A stretch of DNA of 64,000 nucleotides from Clostridiales bacterium UBA1234 (GCA_002308995.1 DBWQ01000009.1:95781-159780); one strand, 5' to 3'. Positions 17,332 to 26,373 are shown, numbered from the stretch's first letter. The notes: a model not told the origin generated them from the letters alone. Numbers and translations are program-made.

Positions 17332-17688
17332 ATGGATATTTCAGAAAAAGTTGAAGAATATATGAATATGGAATATAACTATATGGTACAGCCAATCAAT
17401 GATGCTACCGGCACGTATTACTTTGCGCGTGTGCTTGAATTTGATGGTTGTCAAAGTACCGCTGATACATTTGAAGAAGCCTACGTTAGTTTAAAGGTGG
17501 CAATGCGTGGATGGATTTCGCAAAAATTATTAGAAGGGGCAGAAGTGCCACTTCCTAAAAAAGAGGATGATTATAGTGGGAAATTTGTTCTTCGTATTCC
17601 AAAATCATTACATTGTAGATTAACATTAGAGGCCGAAAAAGAAGGCGTTTCCTTAAATCAGTACGCCCTTTATAAGCTTTCAAAATAA
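17332..17688 (+). CDS. Orphan HicB-like protein
   Basis: 118 residues. The N-terminal part has the HicB partial-RNaseH-like pattern (YYFARVLEFDGCQSTADTFEEA). The C-terminal ~35 residues form a ribbon-helix-helix DNA-binding motif (FVLRIPKSLHCRLTLEAEKEGVSLNQY split at the turn). HicB normally neutralises the HicA RNase toxin and represses its own operon, but no HicA-sized gene lies on either side: the gene has its own promoter and terminator. It may be a solitary regulator. Confidence 0.85.
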   Translation: MDISEKVEEYMNMEYNYMVQPINDATGTYYFARVLEFDGCQSTADTFEEAYVSLKVAMRGWISQKLLEGAEVPLPKKEDDYSGKFVLRIPKSLHCRLTLEAEKEGVSLNQYALYKLSK

Positions 17689-17691
17689 TAA

Positions 17692-17735
17692 TAAAAACGC
17701 ACATTTTGGTGGGCAACCATTTTTGTGCGCTTTTT
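17692..17735 (+). terminator. Rho-independent terminator
   Basis: Stem AAAAACGCACA...TGTGCGCTTTTT with an inner TGGT/AACCA-type pairing, followed by Ts. Confidence 0.8.
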
Positions 17736-17756
17736 TCATTTTTCATAGGATATTCA

Positions 17757-17785
17757 TTGACACCGTCTTAACAATCAAGTATGAT
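17757..17785 (+). promoter_or_regulatory. Predicted sigma-A promoter
   Basis: TTGACA (17757-17762) and TATGAT (17780-17785), 17-base spacer, before the DUF362 gene. Confidence 0.65.
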
Positions 17786-17847
17786 GATACAGGATAAAAA
17801 AATAAAGAGGATTTTTAAGAATATTTGAAATACAAAGGAGAGGTTAT

Positions 17848-18729
17848 ATGGAGAAAGCAAAAGTTTATTTCATCCGTGAACTTACCCCAGAAAATGTGAT
17901 TAAGGCTTATGAGGCGCTTGGCAAAAAGTTAGAAGGTAATATTGCCATTAAGCTTCACTCTGGCGAAAAGGGAAATCAAAATTATTTGCGTCCAGAGTTT
18001 GTAAAGCCTATGATTGATTATATTGGTGGTACGGTGGTTGAGTGTAACACGGCCTATGGCGGTGAGAGAAACACCACTGAAAAACATCAAAAATTAATTG
18101 AGGAACATGGATGGAACCAATATTTTAAGTTTGATTTAATGGATGCGGAAGGTCCAGATTTGAAAGTAGAAATTCCTAATGGTAAAGTAATTCATGAAAA
18201 CTATTTGGGAAAAGATATCCAAAACTATGATTCCATGATTGTACTATCTCACTTTAAAGGTCATCCAATGGGCGGTTTTGGCGGAGCACTAAAGCAACTT
18301 TCGATTGGCTGCGCTTCTACAGCTGGTAAAGCTTATATTCATTCGGCTGGTAGAACTACAGATCAATATAATCTTTGGAATGATTTACCGAAGCAGGATG
18401 CCTTCTTAGAGTCTATGGCGGATGCAGCATCATCTGTAGTAAATTACTTTCAAGGAAACATGGCATTTGTGAATATTATGTGCAATATGTCTGTTGATTG
18501 TGATTGCTGCGCTGTGGCAGAGGACCCTTGCATGAAGGATATTGGAATTTTAGCATCTACTGACCCAGTGGCCATCGATCAAGCTTGTATCGATTTAGTG
18601 AAAGCTTCTAATGATCCAGGTAAGGAACATTTTCTAGAAAGAGTAAATTCTAGACATGGTACCCATACAATAGATGCAGCAGCAGAGCTTGGTTTTGGAA
18701 GTAAAGAGTACGAATTAATCGAACTTTAA
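17848..18729 (+). CDS. DUF362-domain protein
   Basis: 293 residues with the DUF362 pattern: N-terminal IAIKLHSGE, GGTVVECNTAYGGERNTT, SHFKGHPMGGFGGALKQLS, and a Cys cluster (CNMSVDCDCC, then a Cys in EDPCMKD) able to bind metal or an iron-sulfur cluster, ending with DPVAIDQACIDLV. DUF362 proteins are common in clostridia, often ferredoxin-linked, with no settled reaction. The start follows AAAGGAGAGG. It may share a transcript with the 18765 gene. Confidence 0.9.
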   Translation: MEKAKVYFIRELTPENVIKAYEALGKKLEGNIAIKLHSGEKGNQNYLRPEFVKPMIDYIGGTVVECNTAYGGERNTTEKHQKLIEEHGWNQYFKFDLMDAEGPDLKVEIPNGKVIHENYLGKDIQNYDSMIVLSHFKGHPMGGFGGALKQLSIGCASTAGKAYIHSAGRTTDQYNLWNDLPKQDAFLESMADAASSVVNYFQGNMAFVNIMCNMSVDCDCCAVAEDPCMKDIGILASTDPVAIDQACIDLVKASNDPGKEHFLERVNSRHGTHTIDAAAELGFGSKEYELIEL

Positions 18730-18764
18730 AAAATACTTTAGGATAAAGTTAGGAAGGGATAAAT

Positions 18765-19331
18765 ATGGAAGAAAAGAAAAAAATACCGATTGGTTGGCCG
18801 AAGGAGAAAGCTTTAATTGTTGCCGTTGGCCCTTCGGGGGCTGGAAAAACCAAATTTTTTGAAAGTTTAGATCCAGCGACACATATGATAGTTTCTTATA
18901 AGGATGTTTGCGAGGAGGTAAATAAGAAATATAGAAAAAATAAAATAGAGCCAACAGAACAAGCGTATTTCGATGCATTTGTAGAAAAAGTAAAGGAAAC
19001 TTTACAAGGTGATAAAGTAGTGGTGGCAGATCATGATAATATGGCAAGAGAGCAACGTAGTGCACTTACAGGAGTGGCTAAAGAAGCTAATAGACCAGCC
19101 TATGCAGCTGTTTTTCAACCAGATATTAATACTTTAAAAGAAAATTTTATTCGTAAATTTGGAGAAGATGCATTAACACCAGATAAGATAAAAGAATTAG
19201 AAGGTTTCGTCTCAATGATGAAAGGGCTAGGACCATCGATTGCGACTAGTTTTGGAGATAAGGTATTTACTATTCCTCCAGATGGAGACCCTAGCAAAGT
19301 AAAGTATGCGGAACTTGATCCTGATATGTAG
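18765..19331 (+). CDS. P-loop nucleotide kinase-like protein
   Basis: 188 residues. Walker A GPSGAGKT lies at about 22-29, and a second acidic motif VVVADHDN near residue 87 resembles the Walker B of polynucleotide-kinase-like AAA proteins. The rest is helical with a short C-terminus. It may phosphorylate a nucleotide or small ligand; the substrate is unknown. Ribosome site TAGGAAGGG. It ends at a bidirectional terminator shared with the convergent zinc-ribbon gene. Confidence 0.8.
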   Translation: MEEKKKIPIGWPKEKALIVAVGPSGAGKTKFFESLDPATHMIVSYKDVCEEVNKKYRKNKIEPTEQAYFDAFVEKVKETLQGDKVVVADHDNMAREQRSALTGVAKEANRPAYAAVFQPDINTLKENFIRKFGEDALTPDKIKELEGFVSMMKGLGPSIATSFGDKVFTIPPDGDPSKVKYAELDPDM

Positions 19332-19332
19332 T

Positions 19333-19368
19333 AAAAAAACCAAAGGAGTTTTCCTTTGGTTTTTTTTG
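19333..19368. terminator. Bidirectional terminator
   Basis: AAAAAACCAAAGGA/TCCTTTGGTTTTTT hairpin between convergent genes ending at 19331 and 19370. Confidence 0.85.
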
Positions 19369-19369
19369 C

Positions 19370-20512
19370 TTATTTTTGAACAATGCTACCTTTGCTCATA
19401 CCTATTTCAAATTCATACGAATTCCCGATGATAATTGTTTTAAAGTCTTCATGGCTGACGGCAAAATGATATTCTTTTCCTTTTTCACTTACGCCTCGAA
19501 TAAAATAGGATTCTTCTTTACTGCCGACACGTTCATTAGAAGAAAGACTTATCTCACCCCAGTAAGGATTTTTATCACTACCAGAAGTGGTAATATTTCT
19601 TTGGGGAACCCACCGGTCAATTTCGTAGTAGTACTTGATTTGATAGACGGGTTCTTTGCGGTAGACAGGCTCATCATACGTTTCGGTATCGTAATAGGTT
19701 TCGTATATAGGTCGTTTCGAAATAATTTCTTCTGCGTAGCCATTTCCTAAATCTCGATATCCCGAGACATAATCCTCATAGCCGGTGAGTCGTTGCTTTT
19801 GGACTTGTTTTGTCTTTGTCTCGTAATGGTCCAGGACATTATCGTAGTGATGAAGTTCTTCCCGTGTGTTTTTAAGCCTTGCACCACTAGGAATATGCCA
19901 ATCACTTTCGTTAAAGGTTTTTAGTTCTTCAATGACAATAGTGTATTCCCAAGATACTTCCTTAACAGTAAGTACTTGGGTTTTAGGAATGACAAGATAG
20001 ACAATTCCGGCAACTAACAAACAAATAAGAGTAAAAAGGATGAGTCGTTTTCCCAAAGAGGTAGATGTGGAGGATGTGCCTTTTTGATTTTGTCCCTGAG
20101 TAGAAATTGTAGAAGAAGCTGTTTCAAACGAAGAATAAGGATGCTGTGGAGAAGTAGAAGAGTAGGAAGCTTCCTTTTCTATCTGTGGGGAGGTTTCTTG
20201 TGTCTTTTCTTCTCTTTTTTTCTGATTTTCAAAATAGTTTAACTCAGAAGCTACTTTGCTTGCTCCACATGATTTGCAGTTTAAATCATCATCAGAATTG
20301 AGACAGTCGCAAAACGAGCAAACCCAGTCTGGATTTTTACTTACTATTTTGGCTTTTTCTTCTGCCACATAAGTAACATTTTTGGAGTTAAAATAAAAGG
20401 TAATGTTGTTATCTCTAGGATGGCCGCAATTAGGACATTCTCGATAATCTCCACGAATCGATTTAGTGCCACAATACCGACAATCCCAATACGTATAGAT
20501 GAGTTTTCCCAT
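19370..20512 (-). CDS. Zinc-ribbon membrane protein
   Basis: 380 residues. Two N-terminal Cys4 zinc ribbons: CRYCG...CPNCG (about 11-32) and CSFCD...CKSCG (about 64-82, RanBP2-like). A Ser/Thr-rich linker leads to one membrane helix (about 157-177) and a ~200-residue C-terminal domain with many Tyr and charged residues. Function unknown. The start follows TAGGAGG. It contains two zero-frame CGG codons, residue 12 (20477-20479) and residue 300 (19613-19615), which keep the frame and read as Arg, unlike the recoding sites in other genes. A hand count of one 60-base line gave about 43% GC. Confidence 0.85.
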   Translation of the reverse strand: MGKLIYTYWDCRYCGTKSIRGDYRECPNCGHPRDNNITFYFNSKNVTYVAEEKAKIVSKNPDWVCSFCDCLNSDDDLNCKSCGASKVASELNYFENQKKREEKTQETSPQIEKEASYSSTSPQHPYSSFETASSTISTQGQNQKGTSSTSTSLGKRLILFTLICLLVAGIVYLVIPKTQVLTVKEVSWEYTIVIEELKTFNESDWHIPSGARLKNTREELHHYDNVLDHYETKTKQVQKQRLTGYEDYVSGYRDLGNGYAEEIISKRPIYETYYDTETYDEPVYRKEPVYQIKYYYEIDRWVPQRNITTSGSDKNPYWGEISLSSNERVGSKEESYFIRGVSEKGKEYHFAVSHEDFKTIIIGNSYEFEIGMSKGSIVQK

Positions 20513-20599
20513 AGTAATACCTCCTAAACAAACAGTTGGCTTTGGTCAAAATTCAAATTGAGGTTATTATAACACCTAAATGGAAAAATAGCAAATAAA

Positions 20600-20637
20600 A
20601 AGCAGTCAAGAAGCGACCTTTTTGGTCGCTTCTTGGC
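20600..20637 (-). terminator. Terminator-like hairpin after the 20643 gene
   Basis: AGAAGCGACC/GGTCGCTTCT stem with a 5-base loop; a T-rich stretch follows on the minus strand after a short gap. Confidence 0.6.
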
Positions 20638-20642
20638 GTTTG

Positions 20643-21248
20643 TTATTCTTTATTGTTGCGGCGCTGGCTTTCATAGAATTCCAGCTTTAATTGGACTCCT
20701 TCGTACTGCTTGGCTCTGACTTTGTTTACTGTGCTCATTTGGGCTTCCTTTTTGCGAGTTTGGAACTGAAGTCGTTTGGTTTTTAAAGCAATGCTTGTGT
20801 CCTTTTTGACAAGACCTTCATCTTCAGCTATCTGAAGAGTTTGATCGAGAAGCCATACAGGCATGGCATTTTGATTGGCAAACTCCTCCATGGTAAGCAA
20901 AGAGCGGGCAAATGCTTCGGCATAAGTTTTGGTTTCTTTTTTATTAAACCGGAATCCATTTCGCCCCTGAATACACTTCTGAAGGTGTTCCTTAGCTTTG
21001 CGATAACCACCGATACCACCATGGTAATAGGCGTTGTCGCAAGCTTTTTGGATAATCTTTTTAATGACTTTTTCATCCCAGATAATCCACTTAAGGATGA
21101 CTTCTTCCATGATGCCGTAAAACACGTCATCGCTGCAATCGTTTTGCTCTGCATAGTCCGGACCATTTTGATAATAGGCTGAGATGGCGTAGTCTTCCAT
21201 GATTTCCTTCATCTTCGCTCGTGAAAAGTCTTTTCTAGTCTTTCCCAT
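20643..21248 (-). CDS. Uncharacterised helical protein
   Basis: 201 residues, family not recognised. Lys/Arg/Glu-rich and predicted all-helical, with a Cys-containing middle (IIQKACDNAYYHGG) and a basic C-terminus (ESQRRNNKE). The start ATG at 21246-21248 is fixed by GGAGG five bases upstream; an upstream in-frame extension has no ribosome site. Residue 100 is a zero-frame CGG (20949-20951) that keeps the frame as Arg. Two 60-base lines counted by hand gave 38-40% GC. Nothing indicates function. Confidence 0.75.
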   Translation of the reverse strand: MGKTRKDFSRAKMKEIMEDYAISAYYQNGPDYAEQNDCSDDVFYGIMEEVILKWIIWDEKVIKKIIQKACDNAYYHGGIGGYRKAKEHLQKCIQGRNGFRFNKKETKTYAEAFARSLLTMEEFANQNAMPVWLLDQTLQIAEDEGLVKKDTSIALKTKRLQFQTRKKEAQMSTVNKVRAKQYEGVQLKLEFYESQRRNNKE

Positions 21249-21335
21249 AGTATCCTCCATCATTTTGATTTTGAATGAGTAAAGATTCCTCTTTTTCACT
21301 AAAATTATACCAAAAAAGCGCCTCCTAGTCAACAT

Positions 21336-21370
21336 AAAAAAGCGAACATATAAAAATATGTTCGCTTTTT
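21336..21370 (-). terminator. Terminator after cinA
   Basis: AAAAAGCGAACATA/TATGTTCGCTTTTT hairpin, with a T-run in the minus direction. Confidence 0.85.
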
Positions 21371-21385
21371 CAAAAATTTCATTAT

Positions 21386-21872
21386 TTAAACAATACCACT
21401 CAAAAGGGAAGCGCTAATGGCATCTGTAACATACTCTTTTTGGTATCTGCGCTCCGTGCTCGGCACATCGATTTCTTTGGTAATGAACTCGTCATTAGGG
21501 TCAACAATGGCGTACCATACGTGGTTTGGATGCTCTTTATCGGGGTTATTCGGGTCGAACCTACCTAGTTGGCCAGTAGTACTAATGGCAAAATCTGATC
21601 CAGTAAGTTTTTTGACAGCTTTGGCCATTTCGATAGCGGTTTCCACACTATAAACCGTGAACTTTTCGATGGTCTCTTTAGGAACACCGAAGTTTTGTTT
21701 TTGCTTCATTACAATAGGTGACATAGCCTTCCTTAAAGATGTTGGAAGCTCCAGAAACATTGGTAATTTCACTTATCACAGCACCACCAGTGCAACTTTC
21801 CATCACGGAAATGGTAAGATTTAGTTTGGATAATTTTTCGACAATTACTTCCCAAGAATTTGCCATAAACAT
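21386..21872 (-). CDS. CinA C-terminal domain / PncC nicotinamide-nucleotide amidase, split by a CGG +1 frameshift
   Basis: Stand-alone CinA-C (PncC-type) protein, which hydrolyses NMN to nicotinate mononucleotide in NAD recycling. The first frame carries the active-site MESCTGG signature (about 24-30) and ends ...NEAKTKL at residue 61. Codon 62 is CGG (21689-21687), after which the frame stops two codons later (21678). Ignoring the C gives KL-G-VPKETIEKF and the rest of the domain (STTGQLG, HPNHVWYAIV), in total 161 residues, the normal family length. The start ATG follows AAAGGAAT. This site lies on the minus strand, so the pattern follows the coding strand, not the reference strand. Confidence 0.85.
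21686..21689 (-). other. CGGT recoding site in cinA/pncC
   Basis: On the coding strand CTT-CGG-TGT-TCC-TAA. Skipping C gives CTT-GGT-GTT-CCT (LGVP), the conserved family sequence. Confidence 0.85.
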
Positions 21873-21889
21873 TGATTCCTTTCTATATT

Positions 21890-23443
21890 TTAATAAACTG
21901 GATTGGTTTGTTTATATCTTACATAGCCCATTTCTTCCCACATGTTAAAGTCAAGATTTAGCCTAAATAATAGTCTTGGTTTTGCACCAGCTCTGTTTTT
22001 ATCTACTACACAAGCATAGTATTTGGTATTGGATAGTTTTGGAATTTCAAGTGGATGGTAATCTTCACTATCCTCGATATCAGAGATTTCATATTGATCA
22101 TACGTAGAGTTATTAATCTCTTTAATTAAGCATAGAGTATCAAGTACCTCTTTTACAGTTCTACTACCAGAAATATCATTGATGTTCATGCTAAGTGGAG
22201 GAGTAGGACTTTCGGCAAGTTGCAAGGTTGATCCGATATACATATTAAACTTTTGTGCTAGGTTAGAAAGAACAGTTGCCGTCTTTTTTAATTCCTCTAG
22301 ATTACCAATGTTATCCGTATCAGTTTTTAATGTATCGTAAAAATAGTACTCAATGCCTTCTTTGTAGTAATAGTCGAGGATGATATTGATTAAGTCTTGG
22401 TTAGTGTGCTCAGCAGTATGGATAAAGTAGATACTGTTATCTACTTGCTCTGAAAGCCAATCGGTGGCACGAACCGTTTTTCTGAATTCTTCAGAATTTT
22501 CTTCTAAACGTTTTAAATAATCTTGTTGAGATTCATTTTCATATCGCAAAATAAATCCGTCTTCATCTAGTTCAATTTCTTTATCTGGGTCTGGTCTAAA
22601 CTTTAAGCCAAGAAGCTCAGCTTCTTTTTTATACAAGTCTTGACCATGTAACTTTTGAATTTCTTTATTATTGACAATGGTGGTAATTAAGCAAAGTCGC
22701 ATTTTATCTTCTGTCATCTCGTTTGAGATTAGTAGTACTTTTTTATGTTCAATGAAACACAAATGGCAAATGATATTTACGATAAATCTACTTTTACCAG
22801 CATTAGATGGCATAGAGTATGCAGTGGTTTCTCCTTTACGTAAGCCTTTAAAAGTTTTAGATAAAATAGGGAAAGGAAGGGGAAGACCATTGGTTAAGTT
22901 GTTATCGCCTTCCAGCAAAAATTTGGTAGCACCATCATTGATACGAATATCATTTAAACTACTGATATAGCTCATGCTTCTTACACGAGCGTCAATTTCA
23001 TCAATCGTCATTTCAGCATAACGCTTATAATTTTTAATGGCTAAAATTCTATTTTGAATGGCAGGAGTAGGCGCTGCCAAATATCCTGCACGAAGTAAAA
23101 ATAGTTTTTTAATTTTGGTAAAGCATTGCTCAATATCCATATCGGTAACTTTAGAGGCAAATTCTTTACAAATTTTAATCATCTCAGGTGTTTGCTCCGT
23201 TACTTTTGGAAATGAGAAACCTGCCTTGGCAGCTTCTGATGCATAGGCTTGTCCTTCACGGAAAAGCACTAGTTTATAGATATCGTAAAGCCCAGGAACT
23301 GCAAAACAACAATCTTTTAAATTTAAGTAATAAATACCAATTCCTTTTGGATTATTATGTAACATACCAACATAGGCAATTTCTAATTTATCATCTGTTA
23401 ATATTTCAGGATATTTCGTAATATTGCTTGCTTGTTTTGCCAT
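21890..23443 (-). CDS. DnaB-like RecA-fold ATPase
   Basis: 517 residues. The C-terminal half has a RecA/DnaB-type fold: Walker A-like SMPSNAGKSR (about residue 215), then VLLISNEMTEDKMR, an acidic strand YYFYDTLKTDTDN, the LAQKFNMYIGSTLQL segment and the DISGSRTVKEVLDTL motif, as in phage and plasmid replicative-helicase-like proteins. The N-terminal ~190 residues are helical and differ from housekeeping DnaB. No primase or phage gene is adjacent. Divergent from the AAA+ gene at 23663, so the two may form a functional pair. Start follows GGGGGATT. Confidence 0.8.
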   Translation of the reverse strand: MAKQASNITKYPEILTDDKLEIAYVGMLHNNPKGIGIYYLNLKDCCFAVPGLYDIYKLVLFREGQAYASEAAKAGFSFPKVTEQTPEMIKICKEFASKVTDMDIEQCFTKIKKLFLLRAGYLAAPTPAIQNRILAIKNYKRYAEMTIDEIDARVRSMSYISSLNDIRINDGATKFLLEGDNNLTNGLPLPFPILSKTFKGLRKGETTAYSMPSNAGKSRFIVNIICHLCFIEHKKVLLISNEMTEDKMRLCLITTIVNNKEIQKLHGQDLYKKEAELLGLKFRPDPDKEIELDEDGFILRYENESQQDYLKRLEENSEEFRKTVRATDWLSEQVDNSIYFIHTAEHTNQDLINIILDYYYKEGIEYYFYDTLKTDTDNIGNLEELKKTATVLSNLAQKFNMYIGSTLQLAESPTPPLSMNINDISGSRTVKEVLDTLCLIKEINNSTYDQYEISDIEDSEDYHPLEIPKLSNTKYYACVVDKNRAGAKPRLLFRLNLDFNMWEEMGYVRYKQTNPVY

Positions 23444-23662
23444 TTAAAATCCCCCAATCTTTTGTAAAACACGATTATCAAAATCCTTTTTAGGCACAAT
23501 ACACCTATTTTTATTCATCATTATCGTATCACTAATCAATTGAAAAATCAATAGAAGAAAATCACATTTTTGTTGTATTTTGTCGGATTCTATTATATAA
23601 TCAGCTTAATTTTTCAAAACGTGTTTGAAGTATCAGACAATGATTATTGGAGGTGCAAAAAA

Positions 23663-24952
23663 ATGAGGATTTCGCCATATCCACAAAAGGAACTCAGTGA
23701 TGAAGCAAAAATGGAAATCATTAGGAATACACGTGTTGCGTTTGATGATACCTTGCATGAAACACTTCTCTCAAAAAAGGACAAGGACTTAGCTAAAGAA
23801 ACTGAGAGAATGTTTTCAGACAACGTGGATGATGTTGCTTTTGAAAAAGCACTCGACATGTATCAAGCTTATCCTGCACTTCGGTATAGCATTTCTAGTT
23901 ATGTAGAGCTCATTAAGGAAGATATCATTGGACAAGACGAAGCCATTAAGAGTTTGGTGTTTGCTGCGTACTATAATCAATTTTTAAATTTTTATGAAGA
24001 GTACATGGAAGTATTTCCCGGCAAACGAAAAACACTTCTTTTCATCGCTCCTACTGGAAACGGAAAAACAGCGATGATGCGGTCGTTTGAAGCAGCGTTT
24101 AATGTACCGGTTCATTTGGCGAACATCACGGCAACCACTTCTTCAGGTTATGTGGGAGAAAATGTGGAGGAAATGTTAGTTGCCCTTTATGAAAAAGCCG
24201 ATTGCGATTTGGAGCGTGCGGAACGAGGGGTGCTTTTCATCGATGAAATCGATAAAAAAGCTGCCGCGCAAATGGAAGACAAAGACGTCGCTGGTAAGGC
24301 AGTACAACAGGAACTTCTTAAAATTTTGGAACCTGGCACAGTCAACATTACAGTGGGCAAGAAAGTGGTTGGAGGAGCTGTTCTAGGAGACAAGATTCAT
24401 TTTGATACCTCTAATTTAACCATTGTTCTGGGAGGAGCTTTTGTTGGGTTAGATGCGATTCGCAATTTGCGTCTTAACAAAAATCCGATGGGATTCACTG
24501 CCAAAAAGGTGGAGAATCAAGAAGAGTCCTATACACATGAAGATCTTATTAACTATGGTTTTATTCCGGAGTTTGTGGGAAGAATTGATACCATCGTTGA
24601 GTTTAGAAGACTCACGGCAGAAGACATTGTAAGCATAATCTTTTCTCCCAATTCCAGCATGCAACAAACCTTACGCATCTTAACAGCAATTGGGGTAAAA
24701 CATGTTGAAATTGATAGTCTGCTTTGGGAGAAGATTGCTCATCGTGTAGAAAAAAGTAGCATGGGAGTGAGAGCTCTCAATAGTTTAGTGGCAGAGATGT
24801 TTTATCCCATTTTGTATGATGCGTTTCATCATACCGATGAGGGAGCCCTCTTTATTGATGAGAATGGTTATTATCATCTCATCTATAGCAATCAAACTTA
24901 CGAGGGTTGTGGAATAAAAACCAAATTTGAAGACGAAGAAAAGTCAGCTTGA
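23663..24952 (+). CDS. ClpX-like AAA+ ATPase
   Basis: 429 residues. Walker A APTGNGKTAM (about 129-138), Walker B GVLFIDEIDKKA, then FIPEFVGRID and the C-terminal small domain, as in ClpX/HslU-type unfoldases; the ClpX zinc domain is absent. The true start is ATG 23663, set by GGAGG at 23649-23653; in-frame codons upstream encode an unlikely hydrophobic leader. Zero-frame CGG codons at residues 74 (23882-23884) and 140 (24080-24082) read as Arg without a shift. Two 60-base lines counted by hand gave 45-48% GC, above the surroundings, suggesting acquisition. Confidence 0.85.
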   Translation: MRISPYPQKELSDEAKMEIIRNTRVAFDDTLHETLLSKKDKDLAKETERMFSDNVDDVAFEKALDMYQAYPALRYSISSYVELIKEDIIGQDEAIKSLVFAAYYNQFLNFYEEYMEVFPGKRKTLLFIAPTGNGKTAMMRSFEAAFNVPVHLANITATTSSGYVGENVEEMLVALYEKADCDLERAERGVLFIDEIDKKAAAQMEDKDVAGKAVQQELLKILEPGTVNITVGKKVVGGAVLGDKIHFDTSNLTIVLGGAFVGLDAIRNLRLNKNPMGFTAKKVENQEESYTHEDLINYGFIPEFVGRIDTIVEFRRLTAEDIVSIIFSPNSSMQQTLRILTAIGVKHVEIDSLLWEKIAHRVEKSSMGVRALNSLVAEMFYPILYDAFHHTDEGALFIDENGYYHLIYSNQTYEGCGIKTKFEDEEKSA

Positions 24953-24970
24953 GAAAGCTGACTTTTTTTG
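24941..24970. terminator. Bidirectional terminator overlapping the AAA+ stop codon
   Basis: AAGTCAGCTT/AAGCTGACTT with a GAGA loop and a T-run. The TGA stop lies at the stem-loop junction. Confidence 0.85.
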
Positions 24971-24976
24971 TGCTTT

Positions 24977-26218
24977 CTAAGATTCATCTTCTATTTTCAT
25001 CCAGTGTTTTCCATCAACAATTCTTGCTGCAAGCATACAAGCAGAAGTATCACCCACCACATTTAAAACGGTTGCAGGAGCATCAATGATAGTTGCGATA
25101 ATGGTAAGAGATTGTAATGCTGTAATAGGGCATCCAAGCATAGTAATAATGAGTGTTTCAGAAATCACGCCACCACCAATAGGAATGGCGGTAACAAAAA
25201 GAGCTGCCAAAAGAGATATCCCAAGAATTTGCCAAAAAGAGGATTGCAAGCCAAATAGACATACTAAAAACATGATTTTAAAAACAGAACCTATAATGGA
25301 TCCATCCTTATGAAAGGTTGTAGCAAGTGGAATAAAGGGAGTTGCAATATCATCAGAAACGCCAATACGTTTTGCAGTTAGAATATTAGCAGGAATGGAG
25401 GCTGCACTGGAACAAGTAGCTAGTGCAGTTAAGGAAACCGGAAGAATGTTTTTCCAAAACTTCTTAACGCCTTTTTTCCCTCCTGCTAAAAAAGCATAAA
25501 TAGTATAAGCTACAAAATAAAAACAAAGGGATGTGATGAAGTATAGGACAAAAGTTTTGAAGTAACCAAGGGCAATACTACTCCCATAAGAGCCAACCAT
25601 AGAGGCAATATAACAACCAATTCCAATTGGTGCATAGTGAAAAACAATTTTTAAATAACTCATGATGACTTCTGTGAAGGAATCTAGAGTATGAATGGCA
25701 AGTAGCCCTTTTTCACCTGTTATTTTAAGTGCGATACCAAATAAAATGGCAAAAACAGCAATGGCGATTAAATTTTGCCTAGAAAGTATTTTGCTAAAAT
25801 CATCCACACTAATAAGAGAAACAAAATCTTGTAAAATATGGATATCATTGGCACCCTCAAATTTATCACTAGTATTAAGCGACCTTTTTAAAGAAAAAGC
25901 TTCTTGGGCATCCACAAATGAAATAGGACGAGTGACTAAAATTCCCCAAATGGCAGCAACTATGGAAGTAAATACAATCACGACTATCATACTCATCATG
26001 ACTTTCCCCAATCGATTGGGTGATGCAATTTTGGCAATCGAAGTGGCAATCGTTAAAAAAATGAGTGGTGGTATGGCAACTAATAAGAGATTTAAAAACA
26101 AATCGCCAAATGGTGTTAAAATAGAGGCTTTTTCTTTCAAGATAAGGCCAAGTAGGATACCCAGAATCATGGCAAAAACAAGAATGAAAGTCCCCCAATA
26201 TCGTTTGATAGAAAACAT
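24977..26218 (-). CDS. Dicarboxylate/amino acid:cation symporter (DAACS family)
   Basis: 413 residues with about eight membrane helices and two re-entrant loops, as in GltP/SstT/DctA-type carriers. Diagnostic segments are the serine-rich loop TCSSAASIPANI, the PLATTFHKDGS region and the C-terminal helix GDTSACMLAARIVDG, which hold the substrate and sodium sites. It probably imports glutamate, serine or a C4-dicarboxylate; which one cannot be told. Start follows GGAGGGATT. Monocistronic. Confidence 0.93.
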   Translation of the reverse strand: MFSIKRYWGTFILVFAMILGILLGLILKEKASILTPFGDLFLNLLLVAIPPLIFLTIATSIAKIASPNRLGKVMMSMIVVIVFTSIVAAIWGILVTRPISFVDAQEAFSLKRSLNTSDKFEGANDIHILQDFVSLISVDDFSKILSRQNLIAIAVFAILFGIALKITGEKGLLAIHTLDSFTEVIMSYLKIVFHYAPIGIGCYIASMVGSYGSSIALGYFKTFVLYFITSLCFYFVAYTIYAFLAGGKKGVKKFWKNILPVSLTALATCSSAASIPANILTAKRIGVSDDIATPFIPLATTFHKDGSIIGSVFKIMFLVCLFGLQSSFWQILGISLLAALFVTAIPIGGGVISETLIITMLGCPITALQSLTIIATIIDAPATVLNVVGDTSACMLAARIVDGKHWMKIEDES

Positions 26219-26373
26219 AGAATCCCTCCTTATATTTCTACAGTACGCTTAATAGGGGAAGATTATGCCAAAAGGTTATTTTTTTGCGCTTTTTTCTCAT
26301 AAGCATGAGGATTTTAAGTTGCTTTTTAAGAAATCCTTATGATATAATGCAAGAGAAAAAAGGAGGAGTTATC

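Noticed and set aside
19370..24952. Prophage
   Set aside because: DnaB-like and AAA+ ATPases are suggestive, but no integrase, terminase, capsid, tail or lysis genes and no attachment repeats were seen.
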